NCBI GenBank assembly: GCA_937952455.1
Contig: CALFYU010000521.1
Location: 1 to 9,468 of the forward strand
DNA length: 9,468 nucleotides
Reading direction: 5' to 3'
Source: an uncultured Planctomycetaceae bacterium
GTDB taxonomy: Bacteria > Planctomycetota > Planctomycetia > Planctomycetales > Planctomycetaceae
In this document: in pieces, positions 1 through 6,478 of the stretch
How positions within the stretch are numbered: the stretch's first letter is position 1
Layout of the letters: every line of letters begins with the position of its first letter
The notes under the pieces: model-generated
The model's input: only the letters and a program-made list of their open reading frames with translations
Database searches by the model: none
What the model was told of the DNA's origin: nothing
Made by a program: the position numbers and the translations under genes

Positions 1-2052
1 ATGCGCTGCGGGACCTTTCCCCACCACCAGTACGTCCCGATCTCGCAGAAGGAATACTACCAGTTCTACGCCTTCTTCAATCAAACGGCCGACAACGACC
101 AGCCGGACGAATCGCCGACACTTCCGGCGCCGACGGCGGAGATCAACGCGGAGATCGAGCGGCTCGATGCGGAAATTGCCCAAGCCCGCGCACAATTGGA
201 AACGCCGGAAGTCGCCGCCTCACAAGCCGCGTGGGAAGATGAGCTACAAAATGCGGGCGCGTGGTTCATTATCACGCCCCAAAAAACTGAATCGGCCGCA
301 GGCACGACGTTCGAGCGACTCACCGACGGCTCGCTGCTGTCCGGCGGCAAAAGTCCGGAACATGACACGTACACACTCACGACCGAGACGACACTCCGCA
401 ACGTCATTGCCGTGCGGCTGGAAGTGATTCCCGATCCGTCTCTACCCAATGCAGGTTCCGGCCGCGGCGACGGTGGCAACTTCGTCCTCTCGCAATTTGC
501 GCTCAAAGCGGGCGACGCCGACCAACCCTGGGAGCGGGCAAACACCGACTTTGCCGCCCCGAATTTCTCCGCACAAGCGGCCGCCGCTCCGAAGGACCTA
601 AAGAAAGACGGCTGGTCTGTCGACACCGCGCAGCAACAGCGCCATACGGCGGTGTTTCTCTTGAAACAACCGCTGCCCAATTCTGGCGACAGCGGAACAA
701 CACTCACTTTCCACATTGATCAACAAAACGAAAATCCGCGTCAGACGCTCGGCCGGTTTCGCATCGCGCTCACCAACGATCCAGCCGCCGTAAAACGTGC
801 CGAATTGCCGGTCGAGATTCTGGCGATCGTCGACACACCTTCCGAAAACCGCGATCAAACACAAACGGAGAAACTGCACAAATACTTCCGCGACAACGCT
901 CCGGAATTGAAGCCCTTGCGTGACAAGATCGCGCAACTGCAATCCGCCAAGCCGGCGATTCCCACGATCCCCGTGATGCAGGAACTCCCCGCTGAGAAAC
1001 ACCGCACCACGCACCTGATGGTCAAAGGTAACTTTCTCAGCCCCGGCGAGGAACTTTCGCCTGCTCTGCCTCGGGCGTTTCATCCCGCCCCCGATGAAAT
1101 GGCCGGAACGCGGCTCGACGTCGCCCGCTGGCTGGTCGCCCCCGACAATCCGCTCACCGCCCGCGTCGCCGTCAATCGCTACTGGGCACAACTGTTCGGT
1201 CGCGGGATCGTCACCACCGAGGAGGACTTTGGCACGCAGGGTGAACCGCCCAGCCATCCGCAATTGCTCGATTGGCTGGCGACAGAATATGTGCGGCTCG
1301 GCTGGGATACCAAGGCGATCCTCAAGACGATCGTCATGTCGGCCACCTACCGACAGTCGTCGCACGTCACGCCGCAAATGCTCGAACAGGATCCGAATAA
1401 CGTCCTGCTGTCGCGCGGACCGCGTTTTCGCCTCAAAGCCGAAATGGTCCGCGACCAGGCATTGGCCCTAAGCGGACTGCTCAGTCACAAGATGCATGGC
1501 CCCTCCGTCTTCCCGCCGCAGCCGCCGGGATTGTGGCGGGCGGCGTTTAATGGCCGCGACCGGACGTGGGCCACGAGCACCGGCGAAGACCGGTACCGCC
1601 GCGGGCTCTACACCTTCTGGCGGCGGACGATTCCTTACCCGTCCATGGCCACATTCGACGCCCCCAGCCGTGAAATCTGCTCGATGCGCCGCATCCGCAC
1701 CAATACTCCGCTACAGGCGTTCGTCACGCTCAACGACCCGGTCTACGTTGAAGCCGCACAGGCCCTGGCACGACGCATCTATAATGAAGGCGGGACAACG
1801 ACCGGCGACCGAATGCGTTTCGCCATCAGGCTTTGCCTCGTCCGCCCCCCGGCTGACGCGCAACTTGCCGCGTTGACCGAACTGTTTGACGCCGAACTCG
1901 CTCATTACGTGAAAAATGAAACTGCAGCGGTGGAATTGGCGACGATCCCCTTGGGAGATCTGCCGGATGGGATGCCCCCCGCCGAACTGGCCGCCTGGAC
2001 CGTCATCGCCAACGTGTTACTGAATCTCGACGCCGTTTTGACCAAGAATTAA
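1..2052 (+). CDS. DUF1549/DUF1553 domain protein (planctomycete PSD1-type), 5' end missing
   Basis: This is the C-terminal part of a large planctomycete protein of unknown biochemical function that usually begins with a signal peptide, a cytochrome-c-like domain and most of DUF1549. Here 683 residues are present. The end of DUF1549 is at residues 1-37 (QYVPISQKEYYQFYAFFN). A short charged helix follows at about 47-68. A beta-rich insert at about 85-280 carries the family phrases LTDGSLLSGG and DPSLPNAGSGRGDGGNFVLS. DUF1553 covers about 340-680, with ARWLVAPDNPLTARVAVNRYW, FGTQGEPPSHPQLLDWLA, RTNTPLQAFVTLNDP and the typical tail WTVIANVLLNLDAVLTKN. The ATG at base 1 falls inside a conserved domain, so it is unlikely to be the native start. 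The CxxCH motif expected near residues 3-7 reads CGTFP. The gene ends 5 bp before the DUF1501 gene, which suggests an operon. Family assignment is firm; function is unknown. Confidence 0.93.
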   Translation: MRCGTFPHHQYVPISQKEYYQFYAFFNQTADNDQPDESPTLPAPTAEINAEIERLDAEIAQARAQLETPEVAASQAAWEDELQNAGAWFIITPQKTESAAGTTFERLTDGSLLSGGKSPEHDTYTLTTETTLRNVIAVRLEVIPDPSLPNAGSGRGDGGNFVLSQFALKAGDADQPWERANTDFAAPNFSAQAAAAPKDLKKDGWSVDTAQQQRHTAVFLLKQPLPNSGDSGTTLTFHIDQQNENPRQTLGRFRIALTNDPAAVKRAELPVEILAIVDTPSENRDQTQTEKLHKYFRDNAPELKPLRDKIAQLQSAKPAIPTIPVMQELPAEKHRTTHLMVKGNFLSPGEELSPALPRAFHPAPDEMAGTRLDVARWLVAPDNPLTARVAVNRYWAQLFGRGIVTTEEDFGTQGEPPSHPQLLDWLATEYVRLGWDTKAILKTIVMSATYRQSSHVTPQMLEQDPNNVLLSRGPRFRLKAEMVRDQALALSGLLSHKMHGPSVFPPQPPGLWRAAFNGRDRTWATSTGEDRYRRGLYTFWRRTIPYPSMATFDAPSREICSMRRIRTNTPLQAFVTLNDPVYVEAAQALARRIYNEGGTTTGDRMRFAIRLCLVRPPADAQLAALTELFDAELAHYVKNETAAVELATIPLGDLPDGMPPAELAAWTVIANVLLNLDAVLTKN

Positions 2053-2057
2053 GACCG

Positions 2058-3515
2058 ATGGAACTTCAACACAAACAAGCACTGCTGCAAACCCGGCGGC
2101 ATTTTTTGCGCAACTGCAATCTCGGCCTCGGCGCCATTGCGCTCGCCTCGCTCTCCGGGCGCGGATCGGCAGCGACGCCGAACATCGAGGCGGTCAATCC
2201 CCTGGCAGTCAAGCAGCCGCACTTTGCTCCCAAGGCCAAAAGCGTCATCTACTTGCACATGGCCGGCTCGCCCCCGCAGCATGAACTGTTTGACTACAAA
2301 CCCGAATTGGTCAAACACAACATGCAGCCCTGTCCCGATGAATTGATGAAAGGCCAGCGGTTTCCGTTCATCAAGGGGCATCCCAAACTGCTCGGCACGC
2401 CGTACAAATTCGCCCCGCAAGGGGAGTGTGGCACGCTTCTTAGCGAACTCTTACCGGAGTTGAGCACGGTCATTGACGACGTCGCCGTGATCAAGTCGAT
2501 GCACACCGACCAGTTCAACCACGCCCCCGCGCAGCTACTGCTTTATACCGGCTCGCCCCGTTTCGGCGGCGCGGCCATGGGGTCGTGGATCACGTATGGC
2601 CTGGGGAGCGAAAACCAGGACCTGCCCGGGTTCGTGGTTCTCCTCAGCGGCGGGACCGACCCCAGCGGCGGGAAGAGCCTGTGGGGCACCAGCTTTTTGC
2701 CGTCGGTCTATCAGGGAGTGCAGTGCCGCACGACGGGCGAGCCGATTTTGTATGTTTCCAATCCACAAGGGATGGACCGCGACGTCCGCCGCCGCAGTTT
2801 GGACGCGCTCCGCAAGCTGAATGAGATCGAACTGCAAACGTTCGGCGACCCCGAAACGCTTTCGCGCATCGGCCAATACGAACTCGCCTACCGCATGCAG
2901 ATGGCGGTCCCCGAAGTCATGGACATCCGCCGCGAACCGCAGCACATCCACGAGGCGTACGGCACCAAACCGGGCGAAGCGTCATTCGCCAACAACTGCC
3001 TGTTGGCCCGCCGGCTGGTGGAGCAGGGGGTGCGGTACGTGCAATTGTTCGACTGGGGCTGGGACTTCCACGGCACCGGCAAAGGGAACGACATCGTCTA
3101 CGGCTTGCCCGACAAGGTCAAAGAGATCGACCGCCCGATCACCGCGCTGCTGCGCGACTTGAAACAGCGGGGGCTGTTGGATGAAACGCTCGTCGTCTGG
3201 AGCGGCGAATTCGGCCGCACGAGTATGAACGAAGAGCGGAACGGCTCGAAGTTCCTCGGCCGCGACCACCATCCGCACTGCTTCACGATCTGGATGGCCG
3301 GCGGCGGCATCAAGGGGGGCATCACACACGGCGAGACGGACGATCTGGGCTATTTCGTCACCGGCGACAAGATGAGCATCCCCGACCTGCAAGCGACAAT
3401 CCTGCACCTGCTGGGTTTCAATGCGCACCGTTTCACGTACCCCTACCAAGGCCTCGACAACCGCCTCATCGGCCCCGCCGGCGACGGAGCCGTCCGCGAA
3501 GCGCTGCTGGCCTGA
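2058..3515 (+). CDS. DUF1501 domain-containing protein, Tat-exported
   Basis: Complete 485-residue DUF1501 protein, a family with an alkaline-phosphatase/sulfatase-like fold that is abundant in planctomycetes. Its substrate is unknown. The N-terminus has a twin-arginine export signal (TRRHFLRNC, residues 12-20) followed by a hydrophobic stretch (about 21-34), so the mature protein should act in the periplasm. Family motifs seen in order are YLHMAGSPPQHELFDYKPEL (65-84), DQFNHAPAQLLLYTGSPRFG (151-170), GSWITYGLGSENQDLPGFVV (175-194), LARRLVEQGVRYVQLFDWGW (316-335), VVWSGEFGRT (379-388), GRDHHPHCFTIWMAGGGIKG (401-420) and YPYQGLDNRLIG (461-472). The D-H-H-P-H cluster and the EFGRT motif match the likely metal site of the fold; that is inference from family knowledge. 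The start is the first ATG, just ahead of the Tat motif. No strong Shine-Dalgarno is visible, so coupling to the upstream gene 5 bp away is plausible. No damage is visible. Confidence 0.95.
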   Translation: MELQHKQALLQTRRHFLRNCNLGLGAIALASLSGRGSAATPNIEAVNPLAVKQPHFAPKAKSVIYLHMAGSPPQHELFDYKPELVKHNMQPCPDELMKGQRFPFIKGHPKLLGTPYKFAPQGECGTLLSELLPELSTVIDDVAVIKSMHTDQFNHAPAQLLLYTGSPRFGGAAMGSWITYGLGSENQDLPGFVVLLSGGTDPSGGKSLWGTSFLPSVYQGVQCRTTGEPILYVSNPQGMDRDVRRRSLDALRKLNEIELQTFGDPETLSRIGQYELAYRMQMAVPEVMDIRREPQHIHEAYGTKPGEASFANNCLLARRLVEQGVRYVQLFDWGWDFHGTGKGNDIVYGLPDKVKEIDRPITALLRDLKQRGLLDETLVVWSGEFGRTSMNEERNGSKFLGRDHHPHCFTIWMAGGGIKGGITHGETDDLGYFVTGDKMSIPDLQATILHLLGFNAHRFTYPYQGLDNRLIGPAGDGAVREALLA

Positions 3516-3671
3516 TGTTTCCAAACCGACGGCTTTGCCGTCGTTGACGGGCTTGTGCCGGTGACCGTAGGGTCCGCTCCGCGGACCAGAACGAGCGTGG
3601 TCAGCCACAGCACTGACAAGCTACAGTGAGTTTAACGCACCGCAACGAGAAACATCGTTTGGGCGCTAAAC
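3516..3671. repeat. gene-free gap with three consecutive hairpins (REP-like / possible terminator region)
   Basis: The 156 bp between the DUF1501 gene and the membrane-protein gene hold three small inverted repeats. The first is CGACGGC-TTT-GCCGTCG at 3527-3543 (7-bp perfect stem). The second is GGTCCGC-TCC-GCGGACC at 3571-3587 (7-bp perfect stem). The third is CACTG-8 nt-CAGTG at 3611-3628 (5-bp stem). None is followed by a run of T, so they are not standard intrinsic terminators, although the first two could slow or stop transcription. Stems of this kind resemble repeats scattered between genes in planctomycete genomes; that is recollection and not checked here. The array probably marks the end of the first transcription unit. 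Confidence 0.6.
3527..3543. terminator. GC-rich hairpin after DUF1501 gene (weak terminator candidate)
   Basis: A perfect 7-bp stem with a 3-nt TTT loop starts 12 bp after the DUF1501 stop codon. The position fits transcript end formation or mRNA 3'-end protection. No U-tract follows (the next bases are TTGACGGG), so Rho-independent termination is uncertain. The right part of this motif recurs at 4809-4823. Confidence 0.35.
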
Positions 3672-4277
3672 ATGTTACGCCGATTTTTCAAATCGTTAAA
3701 TCTTAAACACCCTGACATGCATGACGTTGAGTCGGATGGCGATCGGGCGGCTCGCGATTGGATACGTCGTTTCGGCACATTGTATGGAGTTTTCGGCGGC
3801 CTCGGAATCGCGTTTCTGTCTGCTGCGTTTTTCCTAAACCACCTGTCCAAAGACTCACCTTGGCTGTCGCCAGCCGGTATCCTACTCGGTTTCGCCTTAT
3901 TGAGCCTCCCCAGCATACCGCTGGGAATTTATCTATCGCTCAAGTTCCACCATTGGTTGCTACCCGGTAGTGGCGACGGCGGGCCGCCACGGGAAATGCC
4001 GGTGAGCCAATTTCGTACCATTCTGCATCGCATTGATGCGGCAGCGATCTGTTGTGTTGGTGGCTCATTCGCTTTCCGAATATTTCCCATCGTGCCGCGC
4101 ATGGTTTACGCAATCGCCATGACATTGTCTATCTGTTTCTCACTCGGCGTATTTTTGATTGCCGCCTGGGCAACCGTACTTCAACCAATCCGTTACCATT
4201 TCGTACATATCGTACTCGGTTTGGCCCTGGTGGCAGCGACCGCCTACCTTTGGATGACCTTTTTTCAGCCCCAATGA
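3672..4277 (+). CDS. hypothetical five-helix integral membrane protein
   Basis: A 201-residue protein that I do not recognise as a named family. A charged, probably cytoplasmic N-terminus (1-34, with RDWIRRF near its end) is followed by about five hydrophobic helices, near residues 35-55, 64-90, 121-141, 144-168 and 176-198. A polar loop at about 98-120 (GSGDGGPPREMPVSQF) separates helices two and three. The protein is expected in the inner membrane. Its TGA stop overlaps the ATG of the next gene as ATGA, which indicates translational coupling to the SUKH-3-like protein and suggests the two work together or are at least co-expressed. The start is the first ATG of the frame; no Shine-Dalgarno is visible. 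It could be a target, anchor or partner of the immunity-like proteins, but nothing in the sequence proves this. Confidence 0.75.
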   Translation: MLRRFFKSLNLKHPDMHDVESDGDRAARDWIRRFGTLYGVFGGLGIAFLSAAFFLNHLSKDSPWLSPAGILLGFALLSLPSIPLGIYLSLKFHHWLLPGSGDGGPPREMPVSQFRTILHRIDAAAICCVGGSFAFRIFPIVPRMVYAIAMTLSICFSLGVFLIAAWATVLQPIRYHFVHIVLGLALVAATAYLWMTFFQPQ

Positions 4278-4783
4278 TTGAACTGCCCCCCGAAATCCAC
4301 GGCTGGTTTGTCGAATCCGGTTGCACGCCGAATGTCGCTCAACCCGTCCCGGATTTCGTGCCCGCCGACCATCCCGCGCATGCAATTTTGTCCGCTTTCA
4401 GCGGCATCGCGCTTTTGGAACGCGATTGCACGAAAGACGATCGCCCTCCCATCGAGGAACTAAAGTTTTGCCCCTTCCCGTCCACTCCGCGACATATTCG
4501 CAAGTGGTCCGCTCGACTGCGTTCCCCCCTCGTCGGAATTGCCGACGAGTGCAACTGTCACGCTGAAATTTACGTCGACAAAAAAGGACGCTGTTTTTCC
4601 AACAGTCTTATACACAATTGTTTTTCATTTGCCGGCGAAACGCTCACTGATACACTGGAGGGCATCCTGCACAGCCGCCGCATGCGTCCGCGACGCGCGC
4701 CTCTGCAACCGTGTTTCGCAATGTATGGCGAGGCCATCAAACGCGGCGACCCGCGGATATGGGATTGGAAAACGAATCGATAG
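4274..4783 (+). CDS. SUKH-3-like immunity protein
   Basis: A 169-residue soluble protein that resembles the SUKH-3 branch of the SUKH superfamily, mostly immunity proteins that bind and neutralise polymorphic toxins. Matching features are an early helix with a Gly-Trp (GWFVESG, 10-16), the L-x2-F-x-G core (LSAFSGIALLE, 39-49), a conserved Trp before a Leu-Val-Gly stretch (W78, PLVG 85-88), the strand-turn HAEIYVDKKGRCFS (96-109) and a final amphipathic helix containing TLEGILHS (127-134). The basic tail (RRMRPRR) and WDW end are less typical. The ATG overlaps the stop of the membrane-protein gene by 4 bp. That overlap decides the start against a longer frame opening at 4052, which would run inside the upstream gene. 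Family assignment is by motif reading only; the toxin target is unknown. Confidence 0.7.
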   Translation: MIELPPEIHGWFVESGCTPNVAQPVPDFVPADHPAHAILSAFSGIALLERDCTKDDRPPIEELKFCPFPSTPRHIRKWSARLRSPLVGIADECNCHAEIYVDKKGRCFSNSLIHNCFSFAGETLTDTLEGILHSRRMRPRRAPLQPCFAMYGEAIKRGDPRIWDWKTNR

Positions 4784-4868
4784 CTGCACCGCGAACCCTC
4801 AAGCCGAGGGCTTTGCCGTCGTTAATAATCAGCATTTGCAGCGACCCTACCCAAAAAAACATACGCAT
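4784..4868. repeat. short intergenic spacer with partial copy of the 3' hairpin repeat
   Basis: The 85-bp spacer carries GGCTTTGCCGTCGTT at 4809-4823, identical to 3531-3545 after the DUF1501 gene. In this copy the left arm of the original hairpin is altered, and a small alternative stem CCCTC-AAGCC-GAGGG (4796-4810) is present instead. The motif again lies shortly after a stop codon. It is probably one degenerate member of an intergenic repeat family. Confidence 0.5.
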
Positions 4869-5711
4869 ATGTTTGATCGCGAAACCGATTCCTTGTACCT
4901 ACAATTGCGACTCGAAGCATTCATTGAGCGCTGGCACGGCCACCGTAAACCGTGGTCTGGGATCGCAGCGGAAAAGATCGAACAAACCCAACTTCCTAAA
5001 CCACTCGCATGGCTATACGGCTTTGCGGGAGAATGGCACGGGAAACATTACTGCGACACGCTGCTCGGCAATCAGGATTGCCTGATCCCAATTGAGGAGT
5101 TGTCAATCTACAACGGCAAGGTCGTCTTCATTGCCGAGAATCAGGGCGTCTGGCAAATTGGCACCGACACCGCCGGCGAAGACCCGCCCGTATTGGCTCG
5201 GCTCGACGACGGTCCCTGGCAGTTGCTCGACGAGTCATTGACCCGGTTTCTGGTAACGTTTGTCCTACACGAAACTGTCTTCGGCTGCGAACACCTGGGA
5301 GGGGCAGAGAACGTCATCGAGCAGCTCACAGCTGCCGGCATGCACATCTCGCCGCTGTGGCTGGATCATCCCTATCCCGCCTTTTGCGAAAACCTTCTCG
5401 CTCGATCACTAACATTCCATGTCGCCAACGGCACGCATCTCATCATGAACAATCATTGGTGCGCAACGAATGAAGAGCGGCCTTGGGAATCCTTACCGAC
5501 GATATTCCAATCTAAACAACAAAGTACTTCGACCGGCGGCATTGACCCCTACCGCCCCATCCCCGACTATATCAAAGTCCCGTCGTTCATTCGCCAGTCA
5601 CATCTCGAGGATCTCATCCGCCGGCACGAGGCCGAAGTCGAGTACCATCAGCAGAGATGCAACCTCTACCGAAAGATGCTGGCCGACATGGACAACAAAA
5701 ATGTCCACTAG
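4869..5711 (+). CDS. SMI1/KNR4 (SUKH)-like protein
   Basis: A 280-residue soluble protein with a SUKH (SMI1/KNR4)-like core. Visible elements are the helix LPKPLAWLYGFAGE (42-55), the strand segment YNGKVVFIAENQGVWQIGTD (81-100), EDPPV (104-108), GPWQLLDESLTRFLVTFVLHE (115-135) and a GC-H-GG segment (139-145). The same order of elements is found in the protein at 6479-7108, so the two are distant paralogues. The C-terminus (about 243-275, HLEDLIRRHEAEVEYHQQRC) is a charged, probably coiled helix. SUKH proteins often act as immunity proteins for secreted nuclease or deaminase toxins; that role here is inferred from family and context. The start is the first ATG after the end of the upstream gene; the frame is open further 5' but only inside the SUKH-3 gene. 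No Shine-Dalgarno is visible. The TAG stop lies in the terminus of the inverted-repeat element at 5708-5818. Confidence 0.75.
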   Translation: MFDRETDSLYLQLRLEAFIERWHGHRKPWSGIAAEKIEQTQLPKPLAWLYGFAGEWHGKHYCDTLLGNQDCLIPIEELSIYNGKVVFIAENQGVWQIGTDTAGEDPPVLARLDDGPWQLLDESLTRFLVTFVLHETVFGCEHLGGAENVIEQLTAAGMHISPLWLDHPYPAFCENLLARSLTFHVANGTHLIMNNHWCATNEERPWESLPTIFQSKQQSTSTGGIDPYRPIPDYIKVPSFIRQSHLEDLIRRHEAEVEYHQQRCNLYRKMLADMDNKNVH

Positions 5712-5818
5712 TGCCTTGTCAGGCTTTGTTTTTGGGGTCGCTATCGCCCGTCCGCACGCTCGTTGGCGTGCTCGCCGAAGGTCGGGAACCCCAAATCTCG
5801 ACGTTGACGAAACACTAG
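5708..5818. mobile_element. 111-bp MITE-like imperfect inverted repeat
   Basis: The two 31-nt arms (5708-5738 and 5788-5818) are in perfect register around one axis and match at 20 of 31 positions. They include perfect outer CTAGTG/CACTAG and inner TTTGGGGT/ACCCCAAA blocks. The 49-bp centre holds a second hairpin, GCACGC-6 nt-GCGTGC (5754-5771). There is no room for a transposase, so this would be a non-autonomous element or a large REP-like palindrome. The outermost CTAG occurs at both ends and could be a 4-bp target duplication, or simply part of the arms. The TAG stop of the upstream SUKH-like gene sits in that CTAG. Mobility is inferred from the structure only. Confidence 0.55.
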
Positions 5819-5905
5819 GCCTCGCCGTGTTTGATCTACCGGCAGCTGCCAAGTTTGAATCGTATGACCTCGCGCAAGCCCTTTCATCTACGGCGTCATG
5901 GTTTC

Positions 5906-5910
5906 GAGGT
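5906..5910 (+). promoter_or_regulatory. ribosome binding site for the zinc-ribbon gene
   Basis: GAGGT lies 9 nt before the ATG at 5920. It is one of few good Shine-Dalgarno matches in the window. It supports that start over the in-frame ATG at 5701, which would require translation straight through the inverted-repeat element. Confidence 0.55.
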
Positions 5911-5919
5911 AACTCCCAC

Positions 5920-6363
5920 ATGACTCATGGATCAGAAAGCTATTGCAATTCCTGCGGCACTCGAGCGGAGTACGTGGTCATCACGGTGTCGCTTCCCCTC
6001 CCAGCCGAGCAATTCAACCGCTACTTCTGCCCGGTTTGCTCCCTGATCGTTGAACTCCCGCAGGCGGTCGAGGGCCGATTTGTCCTGCAACTTGATGATA
6101 ATCAAACCGACTTGTTTGGTAATCCCTCATGGTTTCGATCACAGTTGGCGACCGAGGTCAAACGTTTTGCGCGACCGGATCGGGCGTACGCATTGACGGA
6201 GATTCCGCGGATGCAGATCCACTGTCCGGACGACGAATCTCCCATGGAACCATGGATTGATTACCCATCACCGCGACTTCTGCATTGCCGAAAGTGTCGT
6301 AGGCGCTCCGTTCCGATGGGAGGTGCATCATGGATTTCAGGCAGCGTCATTGCGCCGTGGTGA
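5920..6363 (+). CDS. hypothetical zinc-ribbon protein
   Basis: A 147-residue protein of unknown family. The N-terminal half has two clean CxxC knuckles, C9-x2-C12 and C37-x2-C40, spaced as in a four-cysteine zinc ribbon (YCNSCGT and YFCPVC). A second set near the C-terminus is imperfect: H101-C102-P-D-D105, then H122-C123-x2-C126. Asp105 sits where a cysteine would be expected, so this second site may be weak or degenerate. The middle (about 65-95) is a charged helix-rich region. I chose ATG 5920 because GAGGT precedes it by 9 nt and because the longer in-frame start at 5701 would put the inverted-repeat element into the protein. The gene sits between two SUKH-like genes and may be a small toxin-antitoxin, immunity or nucleic-acid-binding component, but no function can be assigned. 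Confidence 0.6.
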   Translation: MTHGSESYCNSCGTRAEYVVITVSLPLPAEQFNRYFCPVCSLIVELPQAVEGRFVLQLDDNQTDLFGNPSWFRSQLATEVKRFARPDRAYALTEIPRMQIHCPDDESPMEPWIDYPSPRLLHCRKCRRRSVPMGGASWISGSVIAPW

Positions 6364-6452
6364 TCGTGCATCTCAACCACGATTGCCAAATGTTGCGCAC
6401 TGCTGCCGATCGGATCGGACATGGCAGTTCTAATTTCCGTCATCCGATCTAG
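6330..6452 (+). CDS. possible 40-residue small protein overlapping the zinc-ribbon gene
   Basis: A short frame in a different register from the zinc-ribbon gene begins with ATG 6 nt after a strong GGAGG (6319-6323) and overlaps the last 34 bp of that gene. The product has two cysteines and several histidines (RQRHCAVVIVHLNHDCQMLR, residues 4-23), which could suggest a small metal-binding peptide. The Shine-Dalgarno and overlap favour coupled translation, but 40 codons is short enough to arise by chance. An alternative is that it is the displaced 3' end of a longer zinc-ribbon gene after an old frameshift. Low confidence. Confidence 0.22.
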   Translation: MDFRQRHCAVVIVHLNHDCQMLRTAADRIGHGSSNFRHPI

Positions 6453-6478
6453 ATCGAGTCACAAAGATTTTCCACTGC

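Noticed and set aside
598..1377. Long minus-strand open frame of 259 codons inside the DUF1553 gene
   Set aside because: It is antisense to strongly conserved DUF1553 sequence and its translation is low-complexity and Arg/Gly-rich with no recognisable domain; GC-rich codon use opens such frames.
2982..3608. Minus-strand frame of 208 codons opposite the DUF1501 gene
   Set aside because: Antisense to conserved DUF1501 motifs, no family resemblance, no ribosome binding site.
4052..4273. Upstream in-frame extension of the SUKH-3-like gene
   Set aside because: It would overlap the membrane-protein gene by over 200 bp and adds sequence unlike SUKH-3; the ATGA overlap start at 4274 fits better.
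4539..4868. Upstream in-frame extension of the first SMI1/KNR4-like gene
   Set aside because: It lies mostly inside the SUKH-3-like gene in another frame and then crosses the repeat-bearing spacer.
5470..5919. Longer zinc-ribbon gene starting at 5470 or 5701
   Set aside because: The 5' part overlaps the SUKH-like gene and then translates the inverted-repeat element; ATG 5920 has a Shine-Dalgarno and begins the cysteine-containing domain.
6261..6443. Minus-strand 60-codon frame near the end of the zinc-ribbon gene
   Set aside because: Short, antisense to coding sequence, no recognisable motif or ribosome binding site.
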